A stretch of DNA of 64,000 nucleotides from Bianquea renquensis (GTDB lineage: Bacteria; Bacillota; Clostridia; Lachnospirales; Bianqueaceae): positions 186,001 through 250,000 of the forward strand of contig NZ_JACRSQ010000002.1 of the NCBI RefSeq assembly GCF_014384895.1, given 5' to 3'. The notes beneath the pieces are model-generated. The model did no database searches and was not told the DNA's origin. It saw nothing but the letters and a program-made list of their open reading frames with translations. A program made the translations under genes and the position numbers. Shown piece by piece: positions 9,543-18,329 of the stretch (position 1 is its first letter; every line of letters starts with the position of its first letter).

Positions 9543-10217
9543 ATGATGGGAAAAGAGATTACATTTAAGGACTTGGTTATAGTTTTTTTACGGAATATCA
9601 GGAAGATTCTATTCATTACTATTATCGCGGTGGTACTAATGCTAGCTCTATGTTTTTATTTATCAAAAGGGAACATTGAAGTAAAGAAATTAATTATTTT
9701 CTTTATCCTTGGCATTATTTTAGGGGTGGTTGTAGGGGTGTGTATATTTACGTTGCTGTATATACATTCCCCAAAGGTGAGAAGTGCAAGTGATATCAGA
9801 TGCCGGTATAATTTGCCGATATTTGCTGTGTTGAATTATCATGATACAAACAGCGTTAAGGGGATAAATAAAATTATCAACAAAATAGAGAAGGATGTAG
9901 TGAGTGACAACACAACACAAGTAGAGATTGCGAAACAATCAATTGCTATCATGAAGGCACAATACAATTTCATATTTTCAGGTTCAGTTCCGATTGATAG
10001 TTCACAATTAAATCAAATATCAAACGAGGATGAAAAAATAGAATATTATGATTGCATTATTGAGAATCCTGGCATGATCAAGGCATTATATGGAAAAGAT
10101 GGCGTTATACTTATAGAAAAATTAAATGAGACGACTTATGAGAGGTTAAATAAACAGATAATACAAATAGAGGCTTTGAGAAAAGAAATCTTTGGCATAA
10201 TACTTATAAATGCATAG
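9543..10217 (+). CDS. Shortened Wzz-like co-polymerase fused to a degenerate BY-kinase-like domain
   Basis: The 224-residue protein begins like a chain-length regulator (ITFKDLVIVFLRN then a membrane helix at about 20-40). A second helix follows almost at once (about 50-72), ending in HSPKVRSASDIRCRYNLPIF, which matches the second-helix exit of Wzz/CpsC proteins. The large extracytoplasmic domain that normally lies between them is missing. The remainder resembles the end of a BY-kinase (a YDCIIENPG strand, KDGVILIEKLNETT, then FGIILINA) but shows no Walker A P-loop. Known Wzz proteins set chain length and BY-kinases control them; here both parts look reduced. Function is uncertain. Confidence 0.6.
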   Translation: MMGKEITFKDLVIVFLRNIRKILFITIIAVVLMLALCFYLSKGNIEVKKLIIFFILGIILGVVVGVCIFTLLYIHSPKVRSASDIRCRYNLPIFAVLNYHDTNSVKGINKIINKIEKDVVSDNTTQVEIAKQSIAIMKAQYNFIFSGSVPIDSSQLNQISNEDEKIEYYDCIIENPGMIKALYGKDGVILIEKLNETTYERLNKQIIQIEALRKEIFGIILINA

Positions 10218-10225
10218 GTGATAAA

Positions 10226-11524
10226 ATGAACTTATTGGCAGTTGTTGGCGACTATTATCCATTTCCCTCATCAAATACGAATTGTTTTGATCCACTGCTT
10301 CACGCATTAGAGGCAAATAAATGGTCCATTGACATTGTAACAGTTCGCAAGTCGGTAGACCTTCCTAAGTATGAAAAAGAGGCAAATGGACGGGAAATTT
10401 GGCGCATAGAAGATCCTCGAAGTATGAATACGATTTTATATAACCGATTAAATGAAATACCTGCTCCAAAGGTGCTGAAGTTGTTAAACCGTCTTTTTGC
10501 TTTTATTTCAAAGGGGGTCTTTTATCTATATTATTGTATCGGAAAACACGACAAAATCTTTTCTGGATGGCTACAGAATGATACTGTAAATAAATGTGTC
10601 CAATTACACCAAGAAAAAAAATATGATGTAGTTCTATCTATATCCCATCCCGTAACTTGTCATGAAATCGCGAAGAAGTTTTTGCGTAAATTGAATGCGA
10701 ATAATCGTCCAAAATGGATACTATATGAATTTGATCCATATTGCTATAATGAACATATTTATGGTAAAGGCTGTTATAAAAAACTGTCATCTCATCAACA
10801 TGAGTTATTTGACGCGTGTGACGCAATTTATCTGATCCCAGAATTATATGAATTTTACAAGGAAACACCATTTAACCGATATATGAATAAAATGATCCCG
10901 ATTGGGTTTCCCAATATGAAGCCTGTTTCTATAAACCATCAAAATGTTAAACCAATATCCATTGTTAAAGATAAAGTAAGCTGTGTTTATGGAGGGGCAT
11001 TAGGCGCCAAAATACGGAACCCTCAATATGCACTTAATACGTTCGTTAGGTGTACTAGTAATATTAACTTTATTATTATGACAGGATATCCGATTGAAGT
11101 TCTACTGCAAAAAATAAATGACCCAAATAAAATTATAACAGTACATGGTTTACAAAATCGCGATACATCGTATGATACTATGCTTCGAGCTGACATTTTA
11201 GTCAGTATCGGCAATGCAGTTAGTTTCCAAACCCCAGGTAAAATATTCGAATACATGTCCATGGGAAAACCGATTATTCACTTTCAAAAAATAGATCAAG
11301 ACCCATGCCTAAAGTATTTGCAAGACTATCCTATGGTTTTGATTATCGATGAAAGGGAAATTGATGTAGAGGAACATGCGCGACGAATTGATGAATTTGC
11401 TGAAAAGTACAGAGGTAAAAATTTAACATTTGAAGAGGTGGCAAAATGTATACCCCAATATACATCAAGAAATGTTACCGCATCCTTTGTCGCCTCGGTT
11501 AATAAATTAGTGAATGAGGTATAA
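10226..11524 (+). CDS. Glycosyltransferase, GT4-like (GT-B fold)
   Basis: Probably adds a sugar to the repeat unit of module A. The 432-residue protein has an N-terminal Rossmann-like half (LLAVVGDYYPFPSSNTNCF) and a C-terminal half with VYGGALGAK near 255 and a donor-site stretch QTPGKIFEYMSMGKPIIHF near 337, the usual E-x7-E-like region of GT4 enzymes. RBS AGGTGAT overlaps the previous stop, suggesting coupling. The flippase start lies 2 bp after its stop. Specificity is not predictable. Confidence 0.78.
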   Translation: MNLLAVVGDYYPFPSSNTNCFDPLLHALEANKWSIDIVTVRKSVDLPKYEKEANGREIWRIEDPRSMNTILYNRLNEIPAPKVLKLLNRLFAFISKGVFYLYYCIGKHDKIFSGWLQNDTVNKCVQLHQEKKYDVVLSISHPVTCHEIAKKFLRKLNANNRPKWILYEFDPYCYNEHIYGKGCYKKLSSHQHELFDACDAIYLIPELYEFYKETPFNRYMNKMIPIGFPNMKPVSINHQNVKPISIVKDKVSCVYGGALGAKIRNPQYALNTFVRCTSNINFIIMTGYPIEVLLQKINDPNKIITVHGLQNRDTSYDTMLRADILVSIGNAVSFQTPGKIFEYMSMGKPIIHFQKIDQDPCLKYLQDYPMVLIIDEREIDVEEHARRIDEFAEKYRGKNLTFEEVAKCIPQYTSRNVTASFVASVNKLVNEV

Positions 11525-11525
11525 G

Positions 11526-13052
11526 ATGCAACGCAACAAGAAGAGTATTCTAAATGCAATATCTGCCGTTTTGCTTACAGTGTGTAATGGTTTAATTGGC
11601 ATAATATCGGTTAAGTTTATTTTAATATTTTTTGGATCAGATTTTAACGGCTTAAATTCTACAGCGAGTCAGTTAGTCAACGTTCTAATGATATTTGAGG
11701 GCGGTTTTACCATTGCGACCAATGTAGCTTTATTTAAGCCTTATATTCAGAAAGACTATAATAAAATTAACTCAATTATAACCGCTACTCGTAATACTTT
11801 TAAGAAGATAGGTATACTGTCCTTTGTGGCTGGGGTGATTTTATCCTTCGGATATAGCCTCATAATAAATACGGATTTAAATCGCGTTCTGGTTTTCGCA
11901 ATATTTCTGATGACAATCCTACCTGTCTGCTTCAATTTTTACTATACTACTAAATATAGAATACTTTTACAAGCAGAACAAAAGGAATACGTTATTTCCT
12001 TAATCACTCTGGTTACAACATCCTGTGGTTGGATTATCAATATAATTGCAATGTCATTAGGGTGCAGCATGTGGTTTATTCGTTTTTGCCTAATGATTTT
12101 TTCTATAATTAATAGCATAGCCATTGGTGCTTATGTTAAGAGGCATTTTTTGTTTTTGGACTTAAAAGCTACACCTAATTATAAAGCAATACAAGGCACT
12201 AGGGATGTTTTTGCACAAAAGATTACAAGTGTTTTTTATTCTACTGCTCCTATTATTTGTATTACTATAACAGCAGGAGGCACTCTACTAGCAAGTGTGT
12301 ACGCAGTTTATAACAGTGTTTTTGTTTTGCTTAAAGGAATTCTGCATGCTGCTACGGATGCACCGAGATTGGGGATTGGAGAACTTGCAGCTCAAGAAGA
12401 TAGAAACAGAGTATGGGATGTTTTTCAGCAGTATGAACTAGCCATCGTTGTTTTATTATTTGTGTTTCTAGTGACGGCCTCAGCGTTGATTATGCCTTTT
12501 ATAAAAGTATATACAGCGGGAGTTACAGATATAAATTATGAACAGCCGTTAATTGCAGTTTACTTAGTTTCTATTTGTTTTTTTGAACTCATTCATATAC
12601 CAAGTGGCCATTTGCTAAATATGACAGGTCATTTTAAGATTTCTAAATATTTTCAGATTATTGCATGTGGAATTATCTGTATTGGATTTGTTATTACTAT
12701 TCTATTAAAATTGAGCATATATGGGATTTTATCATCGATGCTAATAACAGCGATTAGCCTAAGTTTTATGGAAATAGGATATATCCACGGCAAGTATTTT
12801 GAGAAAAAGATAGTATCATTTTTAAGATTAAGCATTCCCTATTTCGTCATTGCAATATTGGTTATAGTTGCAGAAATAAAAGTATTACCTATAATGGATG
12901 GATATATTAAATTATGTATCTGGGGAGCGCTTATATTTATAATTAACTGTTTAATTGCCGGTATCATTTCCTTTACTATAAATTATAAATGTTCATTAAA
13001 GATAAGTCAGCGCATATTGGGCTTGTTTTTAAGTCGCGTAAAAAAACACTAG
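11526..13052 (+). CDS. Wzx-type flippase (module A)
   Basis: Flips lipid-linked repeat units across the cytoplasmic membrane. About 508 residues with 12-14 predicted membrane helices and the N-terminal pattern of the polysaccharide transport family (a GLIGIISVKFILIFFG helix, then GLNSTASQLVNVL). I chose ATG 11526 because GAGGT ends 5-6 bp before it; an in-frame ATG at 11514 would overlap the preceding gene. It is the last gene of module A and is followed by a strong hairpin terminator. Highly AT-rich, like its neighbours. Confidence 0.82.
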   Translation: MQRNKKSILNAISAVLLTVCNGLIGIISVKFILIFFGSDFNGLNSTASQLVNVLMIFEGGFTIATNVALFKPYIQKDYNKINSIITATRNTFKKIGILSFVAGVILSFGYSLIINTDLNRVLVFAIFLMTILPVCFNFYYTTKYRILLQAEQKEYVISLITLVTTSCGWIINIIAMSLGCSMWFIRFCLMIFSIINSIAIGAYVKRHFLFLDLKATPNYKAIQGTRDVFAQKITSVFYSTAPIICITITAGGTLLASVYAVYNSVFVLLKGILHAATDAPRLGIGELAAQEDRNRVWDVFQQYELAIVVLLFVFLVTASALIMPFIKVYTAGVTDINYEQPLIAVYLVSICFFELIHIPSGHLLNMTGHFKISKYFQIIACGIICIGFVITILLKLSIYGILSSMLITAISLSFMEIGYIHGKYFEKKIVSFLRLSIPYFVIAILVIVAEIKVLPIMDGYIKLCIWGALIFIINCLIAGIISFTINYKCSLKISQRILGLFLSRVKKH

Positions 13053-13145
13053 ATTGGATACTGATTTATACCGTTGCAACTTTCATGCCACTATGTTGAT
13101 GTCTATAATAGTTATCGCTTTAATACGTCTTGAAAACCTATGGAA

Positions 13146-13205
13146 AATGCTTCCCTTATGGTAACAATTGAACTATTATACAGTTATCATAGGAGAAGCG
13201 TTTTT
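13146..13205 (+). terminator. Rho-independent terminator after module A
   Basis: A 20-base arm (13146-13165) pairs with 13183-13202 through GCTTC/GAAGC and TTATGGTAAC/GTTATCATAG with a few G-U pairs; a T-run follows at 13201-13205. The rest of 13053-13343 holds only this hairpin and the next promoter. Confidence 0.8.
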
Positions 13206-13264
13206 GTGTTCAGTAGTCTATACAGAACATGTGATCTCAAAAAAGTTTAGATTTCATTCTTTAA

Positions 13265-13293
13265 TTTACAAGTCTCTCCTGACGTGGTATAAT
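13265..13293 (+). promoter_or_regulatory. Extended -10 promoter for the phosphonate module
   Basis: TTTACA at 13265-13270 and TATAAT at 13288-13293 are 17 bp apart, and TGG directly precedes the -10, giving an extended -10 element. It lies between the module A terminator and the metallophosphoesterase gene, so module B is an independent transcription unit. Confidence 0.8.
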
Positions 13294-13343
13294 TGTCAAT
13301 ACGTAGGTTATGCTTATGTAACAAATGAAAGGAATAGGGCGCG

Positions 13344-14072
13344 ATGAAAGTTCTAATCATGTCAGACATACACGGCAACAGAGCAGCGTTACAGGCGGTG
13401 CTTGACAATACAAAGAAAGAAACCAATATTCAGGCATGTATTCTGTTAGGGGACATGATTGATTATGGTATGCATTCCAATGAGGTAATCAATATGGTGA
13501 AGGGCCTGCCATATCCCATTCTATGTAACATATGGGGGAATCATGAGAATGCTATATCAACCAATCGATATGCTCGATTTTCATCTGATAGAGGACGCGA
13601 GTGTGCTAAGTATACGAGAAGTGTATTGACCGAGGATTCATGGAATTATATTCTAAAAACAATGACATGCAGGGGGAGTGCAGAGTTTACCTGTGGTTCT
13701 AAGCGGTGTCTTGCAGTGCATGGAAGCTTAGAAGATCAGTACTGGAACAGCATAAAGCCAGACCAGGAGTTGAGTGGATATCAGAACTATGATTATGTAT
13801 TCTCAGGGCATTCTCATCTTCCGCATCTTTTTGAAAAATACTATCAGACGGAGGATAGAAGAAGGAGGAACAAAAGAAAAGTAATCTTCATCAACCCAGG
13901 TTCAGTGGGACAGCCTAGAAATCTCAATCCTATGGCACAGTATGCTATTTTGGATATGGAGACAGAAAGGGTTGCGTTTGAAAAGGTGAAATACAATATT
14001 GAAGAAGAACAAAGGGCCTATCATAGGCAGGTGGATGATTTTTATCGAGAAAGATTGGAGGTTGGAGTATAA
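13344..14072 (+). CDS. Calcineurin-like metallophosphoesterase
   Basis: A 242-residue enzyme of the YfcE/MJ0936-like class. Metal-binding motifs are all present: SDIHGN at residues 7-12, GDM near 35-37, GNHE near 67-70, and SGHSHLPH near 154-161, followed by NPGSVGQPRN. These enzymes hydrolyse phosphomono- or diesters with two metal ions. It is the first gene behind the module B promoter and its stop codon overlaps the next start (TAATG), so it belongs to the phosphonate operon. A role in trimming a nucleotide-activated or phosphorylated intermediate is possible but is only inference. Confidence 0.85.
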   Translation: MKVLIMSDIHGNRAALQAVLDNTKKETNIQACILLGDMIDYGMHSNEVINMVKGLPYPILCNIWGNHENAISTNRYARFSSDRGRECAKYTRSVLTEDSWNYILKTMTCRGSAEFTCGSKRCLAVHGSLEDQYWNSIKPDQELSGYQNYDYVFSGHSHLPHLFEKYYQTEDRRRRNKRKVIFINPGSVGQPRNLNPMAQYAILDMETERVAFEKVKYNIEEEQRAYHRQVDDFYRERLEVGV

Positions 14073-15058
14073 TGAATTTATATGTGATCAGTGGTGTAAC
14101 GGGGATGACCGGGAATGAGCTAGCAAGGAAACTCATTATTTCGGGGAATAGAGTAATAGGGTTTGACAATTTCTTTGCTTCTTCCATAAAGTCGGTGGAG
14201 GACTTGATGGGGAATCGTAACTTTTCTTTTTATGAGTATGACCTGAACTCGAAAGAGCAGATGGAAGATATAAAGACAGTAGTTTTGTCCACCAAAGATA
14301 ATTGCGATGCGGTGATCTATATCAATTGTGCGGCGGTTGTCCACACAGAACATTTTTACCATATAAACCGTACATTTGAAACCAATGTGATCGGGATGAA
14401 GTCCTTTTTAGACCAGGCGATTGAAGTTGGAGCTAAGACGTATATTAACTGTTCTACCTCAGAAGTCTACTCTATGAATTCATGGGGTGAAGGAGGGGTT
14501 TCAGAAGCAGATTATATAACGATGGCAAATGCGGAACACAGCCAGCGGACAAGTTATGCGACAGGAAAACTTCTAACAGAATTTTTCATGAAGGATGCTG
14601 TGGATGAGGGAAAAATCAATGGATGTTCCATCCGCTTTGCCAATGTATACAGCAAGAATGAATTGTATCCGAAACATATCATTCCGCATATTTTGAATCA
14701 GCTTAAGGCAAATGGCTGTGTAGAATTATTGGAGAATTCAAAGGTAAATTATAGAACATTTCTTCACAATGAGGACAGCTGTGCAGCTGTAATTGCCCTG
14801 ATGGATTCGCAGAGCGCTTTGGACGGGACGGTATACAATGTAGCGACAGATGAAGAGATATCCATCCTTGATCTTGTGGCACTGTGTGCAAAAAAATTAG
14901 GAATCAAAAATCCGAAGATTGAATTTAAGGGATACCGTGCATCCGACCCGGTTAGGCGCCTACTGAATACTGAAAAAATAAGAACAAGGACGAATTGGAG
15001 GCCGCAGATTGATCTAAGGAAGGGAATCGATATGTGTGTCGAGGCGATGAGAAAATGA
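14072..15058 (+). CDS. NAD-dependent epimerase/dehydratase (extended SDR)
   Basis: A 328-residue extended SDR with GVTGMTG (8-14) as the NAD motif, NCSTSEVYS near 126-134 and YATGK near 167-171 as the YxxxK active site. Such enzymes epimerise or dehydrate nucleotide sugars. The substrate is not clear; its place between a metallophosphoesterase and a nucleotidyltransferase in a phosphonate operon leaves open a nucleotide sugar or another nucleotide-activated compound. The stop overlaps the next start (ATGA). Confidence 0.82.
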   Translation: MNLYVISGVTGMTGNELARKLIISGNRVIGFDNFFASSIKSVEDLMGNRNFSFYEYDLNSKEQMEDIKTVVLSTKDNCDAVIYINCAAVVHTEHFYHINRTFETNVIGMKSFLDQAIEVGAKTYINCSTSEVYSMNSWGEGGVSEADYITMANAEHSQRTSYATGKLLTEFFMKDAVDEGKINGCSIRFANVYSKNELYPKHIIPHILNQLKANGCVELLENSKVNYRTFLHNEDSCAAVIALMDSQSALDGTVYNVATDEEISILDLVALCAKKLGIKNPKIEFKGYRASDPVRRLLNTEKIRTRTNWRPQIDLRKGIDMCVEAMRK

Positions 15059-15795
15059 AAATATTAATTCTTACTGTGGCGGGATTGTCAACTCGATTTA
15101 GTGAGTCCATCGGGGAACCTTGTCTGAAGTGTATTTTTTATAGAAATAGTATTAAAGAGTCGTTATTATATAGGATGCTCCATCAGAAAGAGGCTTTTGA
15201 CAAATATGTCATCGTGGGCGGATATATGTTTGAACAGCTTAAAACAACACTCGAGAATGATTTTACGGAAATCCAGGACAAGATTATTTTGATCAAGAAC
15301 GACCGATATTCAGATTTCGGATCTGGATATAGCCTTTTTCTTGGCCTACAAGCGGTGATGGATTTAGATTTTCAAGAAATAGTCTTTGCCGAGGGGGATT
15401 TATATGTTGACAGCGATAGCTTCCAGGAGGTCTGTCATGCCGTCAATAATGTGATTACGTATAATCGAGAGCCCATACTTGCTAATAAGGCGGTCGCTTT
15501 TTATTATGATTCCGAGTACCGAATCCATTATATCTATGACACACAGCACAGTGCGCTGAGAATACAAGAGCCCTTTATCGGCATCTTTAATTCCGGCCAG
15601 ATTTGGAAGTTTGTGCAAAGAGACCGAATTCGAGATATTGTTGAGACTCTAACAGAGGCTGAATACAAAAAAACGAATCTTGTTGTGATTCAGAAGTATT
15701 TTGGCAGTCTCGACAGAGAACAGTATGATATGGTAGAATTAAAGGAATGGATCAATTGCAATACAATAATAGATTTTGATAAAATACCATTATAA
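15055..15795 (+). CDS. LicC/PntC-like nucleotidyltransferase
   Basis: About 246 residues with a divergent NTP-transferase N-terminus (LTVAGLSTRF, then a Lys in GEPCLKCIF), a YVIVGGYMFEQL strand and the AEGDLYVD stretch near 117 that holds the metal-binding aspartate. LicC and PntC activate phosphocholine or 2-aminoethylphosphonate with CTP before transfer by LicD-type enzymes; a LicD-family gene lies downstream, so a similar role on a phosphonate is likely. The start at 15055 makes an ATGA overlap with the previous gene; the upstream in-frame start lies inside it. An ordinary sugar nucleotidyltransferase remains possible. Confidence 0.68.
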   Translation: MKILILTVAGLSTRFSESIGEPCLKCIFYRNSIKESLLYRMLHQKEAFDKYVIVGGYMFEQLKTTLENDFTEIQDKIILIKNDRYSDFGSGYSLFLGLQAVMDLDFQEIVFAEGDLYVDSDSFQEVCHAVNNVITYNREPILANKAVAFYYDSEYRIHYIYDTQHSALRIQEPFIGIFNSGQIWKFVQRDRIRDIVETLTEAEYKKTNLVVIQKYFGSLDREQYDMVELKEWINCNTIIDFDKIPL

Positions 15796-15808
15796 AAGGG
15801 AAAAATAA

Positions 15809-16984
15809 ATGAAAAATTTAAATGAGAAATTAAATATACTGAGAGATGTCATGGCAGAGAGAAAAGTCAGAATTATGATTATGGGTCTTGGCAGTGTGGG
15901 CTCGTATTTGTTAGATTATCTAATGTCCACCGCTGATGCTGACATTGAGCTTTATGTGGCGGGCAGAAACAGTGAAAAAATGTTGTCCGATATTAATATA
16001 GTTCGAGTTGCATCTGCAATTCGAGGTCAGAACCGAACAAATGTAATTCTGGTTGATCATGTGGATTTGAATGAGGTCTCCTCTATTGAGGACTGTATCA
16101 AAACGTATCGGCCCGATATTATAGTAAATAGTAGTAGGGCATATTCAGGCCTAAAATATGGCAGTATTTCTTGGAAAAATATCAGAGCCTACGGAATATG
16201 GGCTCCGCTCGCCATCAAGTATATTAAAAATATTATGGAGGCATATGAGGCGGCGGATAGCAATGCGATTGTCATTAACACATCCTACTCAGATGCCGTC
16301 ATTCCATGGTTGAAATCAGCAGGAAAAGCATACCCGGATTTTGGAAGTGGCAATATTAATCATTTAATTCCAAGGATTCAATTTGCCGTAGCCGAAAAGT
16401 ATGGGATTCAAGATGCATGGAATCTGGATGTAACATTTGCCACAAGTCATTTCCATGACGTGGTGATAAGCAAGGAAGGGCAAACGGAACAGGTCGATCA
16501 GCTTATCGATATCCGCTATGGAGGAGAGAAGCTGGAGCCGGATATGGATGCCATATTTTCCATGTGCAAGATTGCGATGCCTGTAGATGCAAAGCGGAAT
16601 ATGATGAATGCTTCCAGTAATTTTGAAATCATTGAGGGGATCTTATCTGCGATTAGGGAACGAAAGGCTGTGAAATTGCATTGTCCGGGGGTTTTTGGTG
16701 AAATCGGGGGGTACCCAGTTGTGATTGATGGAACTGTGGATACAATGCGCGCCTATATTGACGAAGAAAGGTTTGATATAGACAGTATGCGCAAAAAAAA
16801 TAGAGAATCCATCTATCTGGACGGGATCGAGAATGTGGTGGATGGAGTCTTATATTATACAGATGAATTGGTGGATAAAGTGCGGAAGGCATTTGGAGTT
16901 TCTCTCACAAAAGCGGTTAGTTTTGAGAAGATTGAGGAGGTCGCACAGTTTCTGATTGCAGAAGTAATTGAAAAGAATAAATAA
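15809..16984 (+). CDS. Saccharopine-dehydrogenase-like NAD(P)-binding protein, substrate unknown
   Basis: A 391-residue protein with a Rossmann motif GLGSVGSYLL (residues 26-35) and an overall layout like saccharopine reductase, homospermidine synthase and carboxyspermidine dehydrogenase: an N-terminal nucleotide domain, a central catalytic domain (INTSYSDAVIPW near 153-164; HLIPRIQFAVAEKYG), and a short C-terminal return to the first domain. Members of that group join or reduce aldehyde/amine partners. It lies 13 bp after the LicC-like gene and 19 bp before PEP mutase, so it is very likely part of phosphonate metabolism. I do not recognise a specific characterised ortholog. Confidence 0.62.
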   Translation: MKNLNEKLNILRDVMAERKVRIMIMGLGSVGSYLLDYLMSTADADIELYVAGRNSEKMLSDINIVRVASAIRGQNRTNVILVDHVDLNEVSSIEDCIKTYRPDIIVNSSRAYSGLKYGSISWKNIRAYGIWAPLAIKYIKNIMEAYEAADSNAIVINTSYSDAVIPWLKSAGKAYPDFGSGNINHLIPRIQFAVAEKYGIQDAWNLDVTFATSHFHDVVISKEGQTEQVDQLIDIRYGGEKLEPDMDAIFSMCKIAMPVDAKRNMMNASSNFEIIEGILSAIRERKAVKLHCPGVFGEIGGYPVVIDGTVDTMRAYIDEERFDIDSMRKKNRESIYLDGIENVVDGVLYYTDELVDKVRKAFGVSLTKAVSFEKIEEVAQFLIAEVIEKNK

Positions 16985-17003
16985 CCATAGGAGATTGAAT
17001 AAA

Positions 17004-18299
17004 ATGAAAAAGGTGTACACTTGTTTTTGTACAGACGTAATTCATGAAGGACATCTCAATATCATAAAAAATGCGCAGCAGTATGGAGAGGTGATCATAG
17101 GCGTACTCAGCGACGAGGCGATGGTGAAATTTAACCGTTTTCCAACGATTAGCTTTGAAGAACGTATTCAGATGGTCAAGGACATCGAGGGCGTTAGCAG
17201 AGTCGTGATCCAGAATGAAATTATGTATGATGCGGTTATCGCAGAGATACAACCGGATTATGTGATACATGGCGATAATTGGACAAGCGGTCCAATGAAA
17301 GCCATTCGAGATAACGTTGTCGCCCTGTTGAAGGAATACGGAGGGCGTGTGATCGATGTCCCTTATACGTACAATGACAATGTTAAGCGCATTGATGATC
17401 GGCTGAAAGAAAGGTTAGCGATGCCGGAGCTTCGCAGAAAGCGTTTAAAACAGCTTTTGTGCTTGCGACCTATTGTGAAGACGATCGAGGTTCACAATGG
17501 CCTGACTGGCTTGATTGCGGAGAAAACAATCGTTGAGCATGAAGGGGAATTTGATCAGTTTGACGCCATGTGGATAAGCTCACTCTGTGATTCGACCGCG
17601 AAGGGGAAGCCGGATATAGAATTGGTCGATATGACATCGCGTTTTCGGACAATTGATGATGTCATGGAAGTTACGACGAAACCCATTATTTTTGATGGGG
17701 ACACCGGTGGATTGACCGAGCATTTCGTTTATACAGTCCGCTCACTTGAAAGAATGGGCGTTTCTGCTGTTATTATTGAGGACAAGACAGGATTAAAAAA
17801 GAATTCATTATTTGGAACAGAAGTGGAGCAAGTTCAAGACACCATTGAGCATTTTTCTGAAAAAATTGCAGCCGGCAAAAAAGTCCAGCTGACAGATGAC
17901 TTTATGATCATTGCGAGGATTGAGAGTCTAATCTTAGATCAGGGAATGGATGACGCGATGAACCGCGCTATGTCGTATGTTAAGGCTGGAGCCGACGGAA
18001 TTATGATTCATAGCCGTAAAAAATCGCCAGATGAAATTCTGGAGTTTTGTGATCGGTTCCGTCTTGAGGATAAAGAGACGCCAATTGTTGTTGTCCCCTC
18101 ATCATTCAATTCTGTTAAAGAGTCAGAGCTTGCGGAACATGGAGTGAATATTGTAATTTATGCCAATCAGCTTACACGAAGCGCATTTCCCGCCATGGAA
18201 CAAACGGCAAGGGATATTTTAAAGTATCATCGCGCACTGGAGGTTGACTCAAGATTAATGCCGATCAAGGATATAATTTCATTGATCGACGAACTATAA
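17004..18299 (+). CDS. Cytidylyltransferase-phosphoenolpyruvate mutase fusion
   Basis: Makes the C-P bond: PEP mutase rearranges phosphoenolpyruvate to phosphonopyruvate. Residues 1-130 form a TagD/ECT-like nucleotidyltransferase domain with HEGH at 14-17 as the HxGH motif. Residues 150-431 are the PEP mutase: DGDTGG at 231-236 (metal-binding aspartates), EDKTGLKKNS at 259-268 (the EDKxxxKxNS signature separating PEP mutases from isocitrate lyases), an Arg in IIARIES near 305 and His 336 in IHSRKK. The start is ATG 17004, giving a canonical cytidylyltransferase N-terminus; an earlier in-frame ATG overlaps the previous gene. The fusion implies the phosphonate product is activated with CTP. The downstream decarboxylase confirms the pathway. 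Confidence 0.92.
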   Translation: MKKVYTCFCTDVIHEGHLNIIKNAQQYGEVIIGVLSDEAMVKFNRFPTISFEERIQMVKDIEGVSRVVIQNEIMYDAVIAEIQPDYVIHGDNWTSGPMKAIRDNVVALLKEYGGRVIDVPYTYNDNVKRIDDRLKERLAMPELRRKRLKQLLCLRPIVKTIEVHNGLTGLIAEKTIVEHEGEFDQFDAMWISSLCDSTAKGKPDIELVDMTSRFRTIDDVMEVTTKPIIFDGDTGGLTEHFVYTVRSLERMGVSAVIIEDKTGLKKNSLFGTEVEQVQDTIEHFSEKIAAGKKVQLTDDFMIIARIESLILDQGMDDAMNRAMSYVKAGADGIMIHSRKKSPDEILEFCDRFRLEDKETPIVVVPSSFNSVKESELAEHGVNIVIYANQLTRSAFPAMEQTARDILKYHRALEVDSRLMPIKDIISLIDEL

Positions 18300-18329
18300 T
18301 GTGCCAAAACGCAGGAGGGCAGAGAAAAC

